Positions 37,120 to 47,737 of a stretch of DNA of 64,000 nucleotides are shown in pieces. The stretch comes from Mesorhizobium huakuii (GTDB lineage Bacteria > Pseudomonadota > Alphaproteobacteria > Rhizobiales > Rhizobiaceae): assembly GCF_030160235.1 (NCBI RefSeq), contig NZ_BSNY01000027.1, positions 1-64,000 of the forward strand. The letters run 5' to 3'. Positions within the stretch are counted from its first letter, which is position 1. Each line of letters starts with the position of its first letter. The position numbers and the translations under genes were made by a program. The notes below the pieces were generated by a model that saw only the letters and a list, made by a program, of their open reading frames with translations, was not told the origin of the DNA and ran no database searches.

Positions 37120-38364
37120 CTACTGGCCCACGCGCAGCGTCAGCGCCCAGACCAGCAATGCCAGCAGGCCGATGCCGGCGCCCAGCATACAGACGCCGCT
37201 CCAGCCCATGGCACCATAAATCATGGTCGAGGCGATGGAGCCGAGCGCGCTGCCGAGCGAATAGAAGATCATGTAGCCGCCGACCAGGCGGCTGCGCGCA
37301 TCCGGCCGGCGGGCGAAGATCAGGCTCTGATTGGTGACATGCACTGCCTGGATCGCCAGATCCAGCATGAGGATGCCGGCGACAAGCAGCCACAGCGATT
37401 GGTCCATGAAGGCGATCGGCAGCCAGGCCGCAATCATCAAAAGCAGGCTGAGGCCGGTGACCAGTTGCCCGCGCCCGCGATCGACGAGGCCGCCTGTCCA
37501 GCGTGCGCCCAGTGCGCCGGCGACGCCAGCGAGGCCGAATAGGCCGATCTCGGTGTGCGAGAGTGAAAATGGCGCGGTGCTCAGCGGCAGCACCAGCGGC
37601 GCCCACAGCACGTTGAAGCTGGCGAAGATCAGCATGGCGAGCACCGCGCGCACGCGCAGTAGCGGCTCCTGTACGAACAGCAGTACCACCGAGCCGAGCA
37701 GGCGCGGATAGGATGTGCGCGGCCGCTCCGCCTCGTGGCGCGGCAGGATGAGATAGAGAACCGCCGCCATGATGAGCGTCAGCGCCGCCGAGACCAGATA
37801 GACCCAGCGCCAGCCGGCGAAGTCGGCGACGACACCGGCGACGAAGCGGGCAAGCAGGATGCCAAGGATGACTCCGCTGGTGACGGTGCCGACTGCCCGC
37901 CCCCGCTCGGCCGGCACGGCGAGATCGGCGGCATAAGCCACCAGCACCTGCACCACGACGGCAAGCAGCCCGACAATTGCGAGGCTGGCCAGCAGCATCG
38001 CGGCGTTGGGCGCAACCCCGACCGCGATGAGCGCCACGGCGGAAAGCACCGCCTGCCCGGCGATCAGCTCGCGGCGGTCGAATAGGTCGCCAAGCGGCAC
38101 GATGAAGAACAGGCCGAGCGCATAGCCGATCTGCGTGACCGTCACCACAATGCCGACCGAGGCCGGCGCGATGGCGAAATCATGCGCCATGGCGTCGAGC
38201 AGCGGATGGGCGAAATAGACATTTGCGACGCTCAAGCCACAGGCAATGGCGAAGACCAGCGCGGTCATTCCCGACAGGCCCGGTGGTGATGCCGGCATGA
38301 CCTGCGGCGGCTCACCGAACCGCTCCGCGCTTGCCGTTGCGCTGTTCACCACCTGCACATTCAT
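37120..38364 (-). CDS. MFS transporter, drug/metabolite efflux type
   Basis: The start at 38364 gives about 414 residues with twelve hydrophobic helices and the conserved loop GDLFDRRELIAGQA between helices 2 and 3. The N-terminal ALVFAIACGLSVANVYFAHPLLDAMA is typical of the group next to HxlR regulators in proteobacteria. It is divergent from an HxlR regulator with a palindromic operator between, so it is likely induced by its substrate. Confidence 0.9.
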   Translation of the reverse strand: MNVQVVNSATASAERFGEPPQVMPASPPGLSGMTALVFAIACGLSVANVYFAHPLLDAMAHDFAIAPASVGIVVTVTQIGYALGLFFIVPLGDLFDRRELIAGQAVLSAVALIAVGVAPNAAMLLASLAIVGLLAVVVQVLVAYAADLAVPAERGRAVGTVTSGVILGILLARFVAGVVADFAGWRWVYLVSAALTLIMAAVLYLILPRHEAERPRTSYPRLLGSVVLLFVQEPLLRVRAVLAMLIFASFNVLWAPLVLPLSTAPFSLSHTEIGLFGLAGVAGALGARWTGGLVDRGRGQLVTGLSLLLMIAAWLPIAFMDQSLWLLVAGILMLDLAIQAVHVTNQSLIFARRPDARSRLVGGYMIFYSLGSALGSIASTMIYGAMGWSGVCMLGAGIGLLALLVWALTLRVGQ

Positions 38365-38379
38365 GTCGCTCTCCACGAA

Positions 38380-38396
38380 GGTTTCAACTTGAAACC
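38380..38396. promoter_or_regulatory. Perfect palindrome, candidate HxlR operator
   Basis: GGTTTCAACTTGAAACC is a perfect 17-bp palindrome with one central base, 16 bp upstream of the MFS start and 67 bp upstream of the HxlR start. It lies in the only gap between divergent regulator and target genes. Confidence 0.65.
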
Positions 38397-38462
38397 ACTT
38401 GCTGGATAGACAGAACAGTTTTATCTTGCAACCGAAATGACAATGCTGGACCAACGATTGCC

Positions 38463-38924
38463 ATGGTGAAACGAACGAGCCACCACGAAGCGGATTGCCT
38501 GATCGCGCGGCCGCTGGACGCGATCGGCGACTGGTGGTCGCTGCTCATCGTGCGCGACGCCTTCGACGGCTTGCGCCGCTTCGGCGAGTTCCAGAAGAGC
38601 CTCGGCGTCGCCAAGAACATCCTGTCGGCGCGGCTGCGCAATCTCGTCGCGCATGGCATATTGGAAACGGTTCCAGCGCCCGACGGCAGCGCGCACCATG
38701 AATATGTGCTGACGCAAAAAGGGCGCGGCCTGTTCTATGTCCTGGTCGCCTTGCGGCAATGGGGCGAGACCTATTTCTCCGGGCCGGGCGAGCCCTACAC
38801 CTTCATGGTCGACATCGAGAGCGGCCGGCCGATCAAGCGCCTGGAGGTACATGCCGAAGACGGTCGGCTGCTTTATCCCGGGGACACAAGGCTCGCCGAT
38901 TTCCGCGACCAGGAAAACAGCTGA
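38463..38924 (+). CDS. HxlR-family transcriptional regulator
   Basis: From the ATG at 38463 the product has 153 residues. It opens with the family pattern DCLIARPLDAIGDWWSLLIVRDAFDGLRRFGEFQKSLGVAKNILSARLRNLVAHGIL, the winged helix with its single early cysteine, followed by a wing (HHEYVLTQKGRGLF) and a short effector tail of about 45 residues. HxlR proteins sense aldehydes or quinones through such cysteines. It is divergent from the MFS pump it probably controls. Confidence 0.9.
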   Translation: MVKRTSHHEADCLIARPLDAIGDWWSLLIVRDAFDGLRRFGEFQKSLGVAKNILSARLRNLVAHGILETVPAPDGSAHHEYVLTQKGRGLFYVLVALRQWGETYFSGPGEPYTFMVDIESGRPIKRLEVHAEDGRLLYPGDTRLADFRDQENS

Positions 38925-39022
38925 TCGCCCTGTCCGGTTCGGCCTGGCGGAATCGATTTCCGCTTGACCGGCCGGGGAATCGGCTATCGTTTCGCCAGAC
39001 AATGCACAGGGTGGAGTGACCG

Positions 39023-40063
<1,041 letters not shown>

Positions 40064-40084
40064 GCGCGGGCGTCGCTTCCCGAA

Positions 40085-40960
40085 CTACCGCGCGAACTTC
40101 TTCGCGCCAAACACACACGCCACCACGCCGAGCGTAACCACCACCATCAGCGGGCTGACCTGCTCGTGCAGCAGGCTCGCCGCTAGCGCCAGGCCGAAGA
40201 AGGGCTGCAGCAATTGCAGTTGCCCCACCGCGGCAATACCGCCTTGCGCCAGGCCGCGGTACCAGAAGACGAAGCCGATCAGCATGCTGAACAGCGAGAC
40301 ATAAGCGAGCCCAATCCAGGCATGAGAGCCGACGGCGGCAAAGGACGGCGGCAGCGTCGCAAACGTCAGCACCAGCATGATCGGCAGCGACAGCGTCAGC
40401 GCCCAGCAGATCACTTGCCAGCCGCCGAGCCTGCGCGACAGCGCGGCGCCCTCGGCATAGCCCAGACCGCAGACGACGACGGCGGCGAGCATCAGGCCGT
40501 CGCCGACCGGCGAGGCGGTCACACCCTGCATCAGCGCAAAGCCCGCGACGAGTGCGCTGCCGATGCACGAGAACAGCCAGAACGCTGGACGGGGGCGGTC
40601 GCCGCCGCGCAGCACGCCGAAGATCGCGGTCGCCAGCGGCAGCAGGCCGATGAAGATGATCGAATGGGCAGAGGTGATGTGCTTGAGCGCCAAGGCGGTC
40701 AGCAGCGGAAAGCCGACGACCACGCCCAGCGCCACGATCACCAGCGAAAGCAGATCGCCGCGCAGCGGACGTTTCTCCCGGAACAGCAGCAGCATTGCTA
40801 GGCCTAGCAGTCCGGCAATCGCGGCGCGGGCCGATGTCACGAAGGTCGGGTCGAAATCCATGACGGCCACACGCGTCGCCGGCAGCGAGCCGCTGAAAAT
40901 CAGCACGCCGATAAATCCGTTCACCCAGCCGCTTGCGGTCTTGTCCATTCCAGGCTCCAT
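40085..40960 (-). CDS. EamA-family (DMT) exporter
   Basis: The 291-residue protein has ten hydrophobic helices arranged as two EamA repeats (FIGVLIFSGSLPATRVAV; LMLAAVVVCGLGYAEGAALSRRL). Family members export amino acids or metabolites. It is divergent from a MocR-type regulator, a common pairing in which the regulator controls the exporter. Confidence 0.9.
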   Translation of the reverse strand: MEPGMDKTASGWVNGFIGVLIFSGSLPATRVAVMDFDPTFVTSARAAIAGLLGLAMLLLFREKRPLRGDLLSLVIVALGVVVGFPLLTALALKHITSAHSIIFIGLLPLATAIFGVLRGGDRPRPAFWLFSCIGSALVAGFALMQGVTASPVGDGLMLAAVVVCGLGYAEGAALSRRLGGWQVICWALTLSLPIMLVLTFATLPPSFAAVGSHAWIGLAYVSLFSMLIGFVFWYRGLAQGGIAAVGQLQLLQPFFGLALAASLLHEQVSPLMVVVTLGVVACVFGAKKFAR

Positions 40961-40989
40961 GCTTTTGGCCTCTATCGGGCAGATACCAT

Positions 40990-41050
40990 GGCGCAGCCAG
41001 AGACAATGGGGTACAATTCAGCGAAACTGTAATGGCCTATTGAGCAGTAC
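40990..41050. promoter_or_regulatory. MocR/EamA divergent control region
   Basis: Between the exporter and the MocR gene there is AATGGGGTACAATT followed by GTAATGGCCTATTGAGCAGTAC: direct AATGG units about 25 bp apart and two GTAC. Direct repeats in this place are typical MocR-binding sites. Confidence 0.4.
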
Positions 41051-41052
41051 AG

Positions 41053-42471
41053 ATGATGGAGCTCGCCTTGGAAACCGACAGCGCGCGAACCCTAGGCGCC
41101 CCCACTCTGGTCGAAAGCGTCATGGCGACGATTCGCCAGCGGATCGCCGCGCGCAGCCTGACACCGGGAGCGCGGCTGCCGTCGATCCGTGCCTTCGCCC
41201 AATCCATGCAGGTGTCCAAATCCACCGTGGTCGAAGCCTATGAGCGGCTCGCCGCCGAAGGCACGATCCGCTCCAGGCCGGGCTCGGGTTTCTATACCGC
41301 TGGCTCGCTGGCGCCGCTGTCCTTGGCCGAGATCGGTCCCCGGCTCGACCGCGCCGTCGATCCGCTCTGGGTCTCGCGCCAGTCGCTGGACGCCGGCGAC
41401 GAGGTGTTGAAACCCGGCTGTGGCTGGCTGCCGGCCTCCTGGATGCCGCAGGCCGGGCTGCGGCGCGCACTCCGCACGGCAGCACGCGCCGACGATGCCG
41501 CGCTTGCCGATTATGGCACGCCGCTTGGGCTGCCGCCGTTGCGGCAGTTGCTGGCGCGGCGCATGGCAGGGCATGGCATCGAAGTCTCGCCTGAACAGAT
41601 CATGCTGACGGAATCGGGCACGCAGGCCATCGATCTTCTGTGCCGGTTCCTAATCGAACCCGGCGACACGGTGCTGGTCGACGACCCCTGCTATTTCAAT
41701 TTCCACGCTTTGCTGCGCGCCCACCGCGCCAAGGTCGTCAGCGTTCCCTACACGCCCTCTGGGCCTGATATCGAACTGTTCGCGCAGGCGCTCGCCGAGC
41801 ACCGGCCGCGCCTCTACATCACCAATTCCGCCATCCACAACCCGACCGGTGCGATCCTGTCGCCGGTCACCGCTCACCGCTTGCTGAAGCTCGCCGACCA
41901 GTCGGACCTGACCATCGTCGAGGACGACATTTTCGCCGACTTCGAACATGCCCCTGCCCCCAGGCTCGCCGCCTTCGATGGCCTGAACCGCGTCGTCCAG
42001 ATCGGCAGTTTCTCCAAGACGCTGTCGGCGTCGGTGCGTTGCGGTTTCATCGCTGCGCCGCGCGACTGGATCGAGGGCCTGACCGACCTCAAGATCGCCA
42101 CCACCTTCGGCGGCGGGCGGCTGGCGGCCGAACTGGTGCTGACGCTGCTCAAGGACGGCAGCTACCGCAAGCATATGGATCTGCTGCGCGCGAGGCTCGC
42201 GCGCGCCATGGCCGAGACCGGGGCCCGGCTGAAGGCGATCGGCATCACGCCCTGGATCGACCAGCCGGCCGGTCTGTTCCTGTGGTGCGGCCTGCCCGAT
42301 GGCATTGACGCGGCCGAAGTCGCACGCCGGGCGCTTGCCGATAATGTCGTGCTGGCGCCCGGCAATGCGTTCAGCCTGTCTGGAACGGCCAGCCGTTTCC
42401 TGCGCTTCAACGTCGCCCAATGCGAAGACCAGCGGATCTTCAAGGTGCTCGAGGCGGCGATGACGCGCTGA
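41053..42471 (+). CDS. MocR-family regulator (GntR domain fused to PLP aminotransferase fold)
   Basis: The 472-residue protein joins an N-terminal GntR winged helix (TIRQRIAARSLTPGARLPSIRAFAQSMQVSKSTVVEAYERLAAEG) to a class I aminotransferase-like domain with the pyridoxal-lysine segment SFSKTLSASVRCGF near residue 325 and TNSAIHNPTGAIL. MocR proteins sense amines or vitamin B6 forms and control amino-acid export or metabolism. The divergent EamA exporter is the likely target. Confidence 0.93.
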   Translation: MMELALETDSARTLGAPTLVESVMATIRQRIAARSLTPGARLPSIRAFAQSMQVSKSTVVEAYERLAAEGTIRSRPGSGFYTAGSLAPLSLAEIGPRLDRAVDPLWVSRQSLDAGDEVLKPGCGWLPASWMPQAGLRRALRTAARADDAALADYGTPLGLPPLRQLLARRMAGHGIEVSPEQIMLTESGTQAIDLLCRFLIEPGDTVLVDDPCYFNFHALLRAHRAKVVSVPYTPSGPDIELFAQALAEHRPRLYITNSAIHNPTGAILSPVTAHRLLKLADQSDLTIVEDDIFADFEHAPAPRLAAFDGLNRVVQIGSFSKTLSASVRCGFIAAPRDWIEGLTDLKIATTFGGGRLAAELVLTLLKDGSYRKHMDLLRARLARAMAETGARLKAIGITPWIDQPAGLFLWCGLPDGIDAAEVARRALADNVVLAPGNAFSLSGTASRFLRFNVAQCEDQRIFKVLEAAMTR

Positions 42472-42473
42472 TC

Positions 42474-43364
42474 TCAGCGACCTGCACAGACCTCCCGCAC
42501 ACAGTCGCGCAACCAGCGTTGCGCCGGGTCGGCATCGAGGCGCGGATGCCAGAGCATCGAAATGGTGACTTCCAGCGTCGTGACCGGCAGCGGAAAACTG
42601 TGCATGCCGGCGCGCGCGCCGGCCGAGTGCCGCTCCGGCACGCTGGCGATCAGCTCCGAGGCACGCGCCATGGCGAGCGCGGCTGAGAAACCCGAGACCA
42701 TGCAGACTACCGTCCGCTGCAAGCCAAGCGCGCCCAGGGCCTCGTCGATCGGCCCCTTCTCGCGGCCACGCCGCGAAACACTGATGTGCCGGCCAGCGGC
42801 GTAGCGCTCGGGCGTCACCGCGCCCTTGCTCAGGGGATGGCCCGATCGAACAGCGCCAATGAAACGGTCGCGAAACAGCGCCTGGATGCGCACTTCTGGC
42901 CCGGTTTCGCCGGCAACGCCGATTTCCAGGTCGATCGCCGCCTCGCGCAACGACATCACATCCTTGTCGGACTTCGGCGCGAAACGCAGCCGCACGCCAG
43001 GCGCATCGGCCCCGATGCGGGCGACCAGACGAGGCCCGAATTCCTCGACGAAGCCTTCATTGGTGCGCAGCGTGAAGACCTTGTCCAACTTTGAGAGGTC
43101 AAGCAACGCGGCGGGGCGCAGCAGCGCCTCCGCGTCCTGGACGACAGGACCGACCTGACGGCGCAATTCCTCCGCGCGCGGCGTTGCCACCAGGCCGCGG
43201 CCGGCCCGGACCAGCAGGGGATCGCCCGTTTCCTCGCGCAGCCGCGCCAGCGTCCGGCTCATCGCCGACGGGCTGAGGCGCAGACGGCGCGCGGCGCGGG
43301 CCACGCTGCCTTCCGCCAGCAGAACGTCGAGAGCGAACAGCAGATTGAGGTCAGGCGATGTCAT
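42474..43364 (-). CDS. LysR-family transcriptional regulator
   Basis: The 296-residue protein has the LysR helix-turn-helix (LNLLFALDVLLAEGSVARAARRLRLSPSAMSRTLARLREETGDPLLVRAGRGL) and a substrate-binding domain. It is divergent from the DHA2 pump gene with 129 bp between, including TGCACTGATATGATGCA (two TGCA around a spacer), a plausible LysR site. It probably regulates that pump. Confidence 0.9.
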   Translation of the reverse strand: MTSPDLNLLFALDVLLAEGSVARAARRLRLSPSAMSRTLARLREETGDPLLVRAGRGLVATPRAEELRRQVGPVVQDAEALLRPAALLDLSKLDKVFTLRTNEGFVEEFGPRLVARIGADAPGVRLRFAPKSDKDVMSLREAAIDLEIGVAGETGPEVRIQALFRDRFIGAVRSGHPLSKGAVTPERYAAGRHISVSRRGREKGPIDEALGALGLQRTVVCMVSGFSAALAMARASELIASVPERHSAGARAGMHSFPLPVTTLEVTISMLWHPRLDADPAQRWLRDCVREVCAGR

Positions 43365-43493
43365 CGCCGGCTCATAGCATGATGTGGCGTCTCATGCACT
43401 GATATGATGCAAATGCTGCGCCTTCCGCCATATCAGCCGCAAGACTAGATCTCCGATAGCTCCTGTTCCGGGGCGAACGAATAGGAGATCGCC

Positions 43494-44969
43494 ATGACAG
43501 TCGCCGCGCAAGATCGGGATGGGCTGATATCAGCCCCGCAACAGAACCAATCGGTCGGCTGGGCACTGGCAAGCCTGTCGCTCGCCACGCTGCTGTCGTC
43601 GCTCGGAACCAGCATTGCCAGCGTCGGGCTGCCCGCGCTGATGCAGACCTTCGGGGCGTCGTTCCAGGCCGTGCAATGGGTGGTTCTGGCCTATCTTCTC
43701 GCCATCACCACGTTGATCGTCAGTGCCGGGCGGCTGGCCGACATGTTCGGGCGCCGGCCGCTGCTGCTTGGCGGCATCGCGCTGTTCACCTCCGCATCGG
43801 TGCTCTGCGGCCTGGCGCCGACGCTCTGGCTGCTGATCGCTGCGCGTACCGTGCAGGGGCTGGGCGCGGCGCTGATGATGGCGCTGACACTGGCCTTTGT
43901 CGCGGAGACGGTAAGCAAGGAACGGACCGGCAGCGCCATGGGCCTGCTCGGCGCCATGTCGGCGATCGGCACGACACTCGGCCCCTCGCTCGGCGGCCTG
44001 CTGATTGCCGGCCTCGGTTGGCGCGCGATCTTCCTGGTCAATGTCCCATTGGGCCTCCTGACCTTCGCGCTCGCCTGGCGCGCCCTGCCCGTCCGCAACA
44101 AGACAGCGCAGGCCACTCAAGGCAAGTTCGACGCGATGGGCACTGTCCTGCTGGCCCTGACGCTGGCCGCCTATGCCTTGGCCATGACGCTCGGCCGGGG
44201 CCATTTCGGTGCGCTCAACATCGGCCTGCTGGTTGCGGCCGCCCTCGGCATCGGTCTATTCGCCCTCGCCCAGCAGAGGGTGAAGAACCCGCTGGTCCAA
44301 CTCGCCGGTTTCCGGGATCCGCGGCTCAGCGCCAGCCTGGCCATGAGCCTCATCGTCGCCACGGTGATGATGGCGACCCTCGTGGTCGCGCCGTTCTATC
44401 TGTCGCGAGGGTTGGGACTCGATGCCGCGATGGTCGGCGTGGTGCTTTCGACCGGACCGCTTGTGTCGGCCCTGTCAGCGCTGCTGGCTGGACGGCTCTC
44501 CGATCGCTTCGGAGCCCACCGGATGATGGTCGCCGGGCTGACCGGCCTGGCCACGGGCACATTCCTGCTCTCGCTCGCGATGACGAAACTCGGCATTGCC
44601 AGCTATGTCGTTCCCATCACCGTCACCTGCTTCGGCTACGCGCTGTTCCAGACCTCCAACAATGCGGCCGTCATGAGCGGTGTCGGCGCCGGCGAGCGCG
44701 GCGTCATTTCAGGCCTGCTCAATTTGTCGCGCAATCTCGGCCTCGTCACCGGCGCATCCCTGATGGGCGCCATCTTCGCGGTCGCATCGGACAGTGCTCG
44801 CCAAGGAACGGGACAGAACTTTCTGAGTTCCGCTGCGGCCGCCCGGGGCATGCAGGTCACCTTTGAGACCGCAACGGCCCTGGCGCTGGCAGCGCTGCTG
44901 CTCGCGCTGTTGTCATTTCGCAACGCGATCAAACAGGCACAATTGGGACATTCAATGCGAAATGCCTGA
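43494..44969 (+). CDS. DHA2-type MFS multidrug exporter
   Basis: The 491-residue protein has about fourteen hydrophobic helices and the DHA2 patterns GRLADMFGRRPLLLGG (loop 2-3), RTVQGLGAALMMAL and GPSLGGLLI. It pumps organic compounds out with protons. An AGGAG site stands before the ATG. Its probable regulator is the divergent LysR protein. Confidence 0.92.
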   Translation: MTVAAQDRDGLISAPQQNQSVGWALASLSLATLLSSLGTSIASVGLPALMQTFGASFQAVQWVVLAYLLAITTLIVSAGRLADMFGRRPLLLGGIALFTSASVLCGLAPTLWLLIAARTVQGLGAALMMALTLAFVAETVSKERTGSAMGLLGAMSAIGTTLGPSLGGLLIAGLGWRAIFLVNVPLGLLTFALAWRALPVRNKTAQATQGKFDAMGTVLLALTLAAYALAMTLGRGHFGALNIGLLVAAALGIGLFALAQQRVKNPLVQLAGFRDPRLSASLAMSLIVATVMMATLVVAPFYLSRGLGLDAAMVGVVLSTGPLVSALSALLAGRLSDRFGAHRMMVAGLTGLATGTFLLSLAMTKLGIASYVVPITVTCFGYALFQTSNNAAVMSGVGAGERGVISGLLNLSRNLGLVTGASLMGAIFAVASDSARQGTGQNFLSSAAAARGMQVTFETATALALAALLLALLSFRNAIKQAQLGHSMRNA

Positions 44970-44993
44970 CATCGCAGGGGCTCGGGCGAACGC

Positions 44994-45491
44994 TCAGGCC
45001 CCTGCCCGTTTGCGGCGCTCATAGAGCATGACCAGCGTTTCCGCCGTCAGCGCCGGCTTTTCCTCGCCTTCGATCTCGACGGTGTTGGCTGCCTTCATCA
45101 GATACTGGCCAGGCCCCCTGTCCTCCATGGAAAGCAGGACGGTGCGCAGCCTGATGCGGGCGCCGGCCCTGACCGGCGCGAGAAAACGCACCTTGTCGAA
45201 GCCATAGTTGAAGGCGGCCTGGGTGTTTTCCGGCACGATGCCCATGCCGAGCGCCAACGCGCCGATGATCGACAGCGTCAGGTAGCCATGCGCGATCGTC
45301 GTGCGGAACGGGCTTTGCCGCCGCGCGCGCTCAGGGTCGACATGGATCCATTGGTGGTCGCCGGTGCATTCGGCGAACTGGTTGATACGGTCCTGGTCGA
45401 CCGTGGTCCATTCCGAGACGCCGAGCTCCTGCCCAGACATCGTTCTCAACTGCTCGTAGGTCGGCGGCGTTTTAGGCCGTACTTCGTTCAT
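44994..45491 (-). CDS. MaoC-family dehydratase (NodN-like)
   Basis: The 165-residue hot-dog fold protein has the hydratase site INQFAECTGDHQWIHVDPERARRQSPFRTTIAHGYLTLSI with the catalytic D and H. It hydrates enoyl-CoA-type substrates. Its length and first half match NodN-like rhizobial proteins, but nodN itself belongs to nod operons, which are absent here. It stands alone, convergent with the MFS gene. Confidence 0.9.
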   Translation of the reverse strand: MNEVRPKTPPTYEQLRTMSGQELGVSEWTTVDQDRINQFAECTGDHQWIHVDPERARRQSPFRTTIAHGYLTLSIIGALALGMGIVPENTQAAFNYGFDKVRFLAPVRAGARIRLRTVLLSMEDRGPGQYLMKAANTVEIEGEEKPALTAETLVMLYERRKRAGA

Positions 45492-45709
45492 TCCTGCTTT
45501 CCCGATCGCTTGCCGTGCCTCCGGACCACGAACGGATGGCCCCTGTCAATTCACCCCTTGTGAATCGGTTCCGTCGAATTCCGGCTGAATCGTGCCATGC
45601 CTTGCCGCGCAATGGCAGGCCGAATTCGGATTTTCGCACCTTCCAGGGGCGCCGGCGCTTATGACGTGGCGCGGATGCAACTATGCGCAAGGTTGCGAAA
45701 TTGCAAACC

Positions 45710-45741
45710 GGCCTGTCTTGCCGAAGACGAAACGACAGGCC
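45710..45741 (-). terminator. Stem-loop after the phasin gene
   Basis: GGCCTGTC at 45710-45717 pairs perfectly with GACAGGCC at 45734-45741 over a 16-base loop. On the minus strand it follows the phasin stop by a few bases and is followed by GGTTTGC, a weak T-run. A terminator is likely but the tail is poor. Confidence 0.5.
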
Positions 45742-45749
45742 GCGAAAGC

Positions 45750-46178
45750 CTATTTCTGCCCGTAGCCGGCGCGGATTTCCTCCATCGCATCCTTGATGCG
45801 AGCACGCAGGATTTCGATCGATTCGGTACCGGATTTGCGAGCCAGTTCAGCCACTTCACCGGCATTCTTGAGCGCGGCCTCGAACGATTTCCTGGCGAAC
45901 TCCGTCTGCTTGGCCATCAGTTCCTGCGGATTGCCCGGCGCCCGGTAGCTCTGCGCCATGTCGGCAATCTCGCGCAGCGTGTCCTGCAGCATTTCGCGTT
46001 GCCTCGACAACAGCGAGGTCGCGCCGGCGGCGCCGGCTCGCGCCGATTTCTCCAAGGCTTCGAGGTTCTTGCGGTGATGGGCAAGGATCGCCTCGACATC
46101 GACATTGGGTACCTTCAGGTCGCGGCCGAACCTGCCGAACATGTCCATGAAGGAATCGGATTCCGGTTGTTTTGCCAT
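45750..46178 (-). CDS. Phasin-family protein
   Basis: The start at 46178 has GGGGAGACGTC upstream. The 142-residue protein is mostly long amphipathic helices: FMDMFGRFGRDLKVPNVDVEAILAHHRKNLEALEKSARAGAAGATSLLSRQREMLQDTLREIADMAQSY, the standard phasin pattern. Phasins coat polyhydroxyalkanoate granules. No pha synthase gene is in the window. Confidence 0.88.
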   Translation of the reverse strand: MAKQPESDSFMDMFGRFGRDLKVPNVDVEAILAHHRKNLEALEKSARAGAAGATSLLSRQREMLQDTLREIADMAQSYRAPGNPQELMAKQTEFARKSFEAALKNAGEVAELARKSGTESIEILRARIKDAMEEIRAGYGQK

Positions 46179-46278
46179 GACGTCTCCCCTTTGCCGCGAA
46201 TGCGGGTGCCCTCGCCGGGAGCATAGCACTCGGCTGGCGTGTGTCCATTTCGAAGACAGGCCTTACGATCGATGCGCA

Positions 46279-47574
46279 TCAATTGACCGGGAGCAGCAGC
46301 TCGATCGTATAGAGCACGATGCCCGCCAGCCCGCCGATGATCATGCCGTTGAAGCGGATATATTGCAGGTCCCGGCCGATATTCATCTCGATCAGCCGCG
46401 TCAGTTGTGCCAGGTCCCAGCGCTTGACCTGGTCGGCGATGAATTTCGACACGCCGCTCTTCTGGCTCTCGACGAAGGAGGCCAACGCCACGACGAAGCC
46501 CTGGTTCATGTCGGCCCGGATCTGCGCATCGCCGGCGAGATGGCGGCCGACCTCGACGAACATGTTGGCGAGATGCGCGCGGATCACCGAATTCGGCGCC
46601 TTGGCATCCTGCTCGATGAACAGGCTGAGGCTCTCCCACATGTCGCCGGCCAGCGCCCTGACTTCGGGTCGGGCGAGGAAATCGTGCTTCATCTTCTCGG
46701 CACGCTTTGCATATTGCTTGGACGTCCGCAGCCGCTCGACGAAACCTTGCGCGAAACGATCAAACTCGGCGCGCATCGGGTGGTCGGGATCGGCGCGCAC
46801 CTCGTCAAGCAAGGAGCCCGCCGAGGCGACTATCTTCTTCAGGAGATAGGCGTCGGCACGGAACAGGTTAAAGAGCGACGGCAATTCCTCACGAATCTTC
46901 TCGCGCATCGTCGCCAGGGCATGTTCGTCGTTGAGGAAGCGGCCGATCACCTTGATAAACTCGTCGAACAGTTTTTGATGACGGCGGTCGTCGGTCAACG
47001 CCGACAGCAGTTCTGCCGCCAGCGGCGCCAGCGGCACCTTTTCGATCTGCTCGAGCATGCGGCTGGTGACGAAGCCGCGCAGGCCCGACTGCTCGACGGC
47101 GGCAAGTGTCTGCGGCACCAGCCGCACGACGAAGCGCGACAGGCCGGCGGCGCGTTGAGCATCGGTCAGCCAATCGGCGACGAGCACCGCAAAATCGACC
47201 TCGGCGAGCTTTTCCCGCACCGGCTCCGGCGCCAGGAAGTTGGCTTCGATGAAGCGGCCGAGATTGTCGGCGATGCGGTTCTGGTTTTCCGGGATGATGG
47301 CTGTGTGCGGGATCGGCAATCCGAGCGGCCGCCTGAACAGCGCCACCACCGCGTACCAGTCGGCAAGGCCGCCAATGGTCGCCGCCTCGGCGAAGGCAGC
47401 GACGAATCCCAGCCATGGATGGGAGTTCTCGAACGACTTGGCCACAATGAACACCAGAACGCAAAACGCCAGTGCGGCCGTGGCAATGAATTTGGTGCGG
47501 CGCAACGCCGAGAGCTTGGCGGCCGCATCAGCATCGAAACGGACTGGCGCCAGGGACGGAGCCGATTGGGACAT
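46279..47574 (-). CDS. DUF445-family membrane protein (YjiN-like)
   Basis: The 431-residue protein has an N-terminal membrane helix (TKFIATAALAFCVLVFIVA), the family block WLGFVAAFAEAATIGGLADWYAVVALFRRPLGLPIPHTAIIPENQNRIADNLGRFIEANFL, a long helical body and a last membrane helix (MIIGGLAGIVLYTIELLL). The function of the family is unknown. Its upstream region borders the rirA promoter. Confidence 0.9.
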   Translation of the reverse strand: MSQSAPSLAPVRFDADAAAKLSALRRTKFIATAALAFCVLVFIVAKSFENSHPWLGFVAAFAEAATIGGLADWYAVVALFRRPLGLPIPHTAIIPENQNRIADNLGRFIEANFLAPEPVREKLAEVDFAVLVADWLTDAQRAAGLSRFVVRLVPQTLAAVEQSGLRGFVTSRMLEQIEKVPLAPLAAELLSALTDDRRHQKLFDEFIKVIGRFLNDEHALATMREKIREELPSLFNLFRADAYLLKKIVASAGSLLDEVRADPDHPMRAEFDRFAQGFVERLRTSKQYAKRAEKMKHDFLARPEVRALAGDMWESLSLFIEQDAKAPNSVIRAHLANMFVEVGRHLAGDAQIRADMNQGFVVALASFVESQKSGVSKFIADQVKRWDLAQLTRLIEMNIGRDLQYIRFNGMIIGGLAGIVLYTIELLLPVN

Positions 47575-47702
47575 GGATGAACTGCTCCTCGTCGATCTCT
47601 GGTCGATTGCGGGTTCGATCTCGGCCTATCTAGTGGTTCGACCGCAGGAATGCCCGTAGTGGCCGGTTTTCCCCGTGTTTTGCCGGGCTGCGCACATAAA
47701 GT

Positions 47703-47717
47703 TGACGAGAATATTCA
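47703..47717. promoter_or_regulatory. IRO-box (TGA-N9-TCA) upstream of rirA
   Basis: TGA-CGAGAATAT-TCA fits the iron-responsive operator consensus bound by RirA. It lies about 160 bp before the rirA start, consistent with autoregulation. Confidence 0.6.
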
Positions 47718-47737
47718 TCTATGATGCCCGGCCAGTC

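Noticed and set aside
44994-45491. nodN of a nodulation operon, marking a symbiosis island
   Set aside because: The protein resembles NodN, but no nod, nif or fix genes and no nod-box were seen; MaoC-type dehydratases are common in the core genome.
46105-47580. A 491-codon plus-strand frame
   Set aside because: It is antisense to the DUF445 gene, which has membrane helices and the family block.
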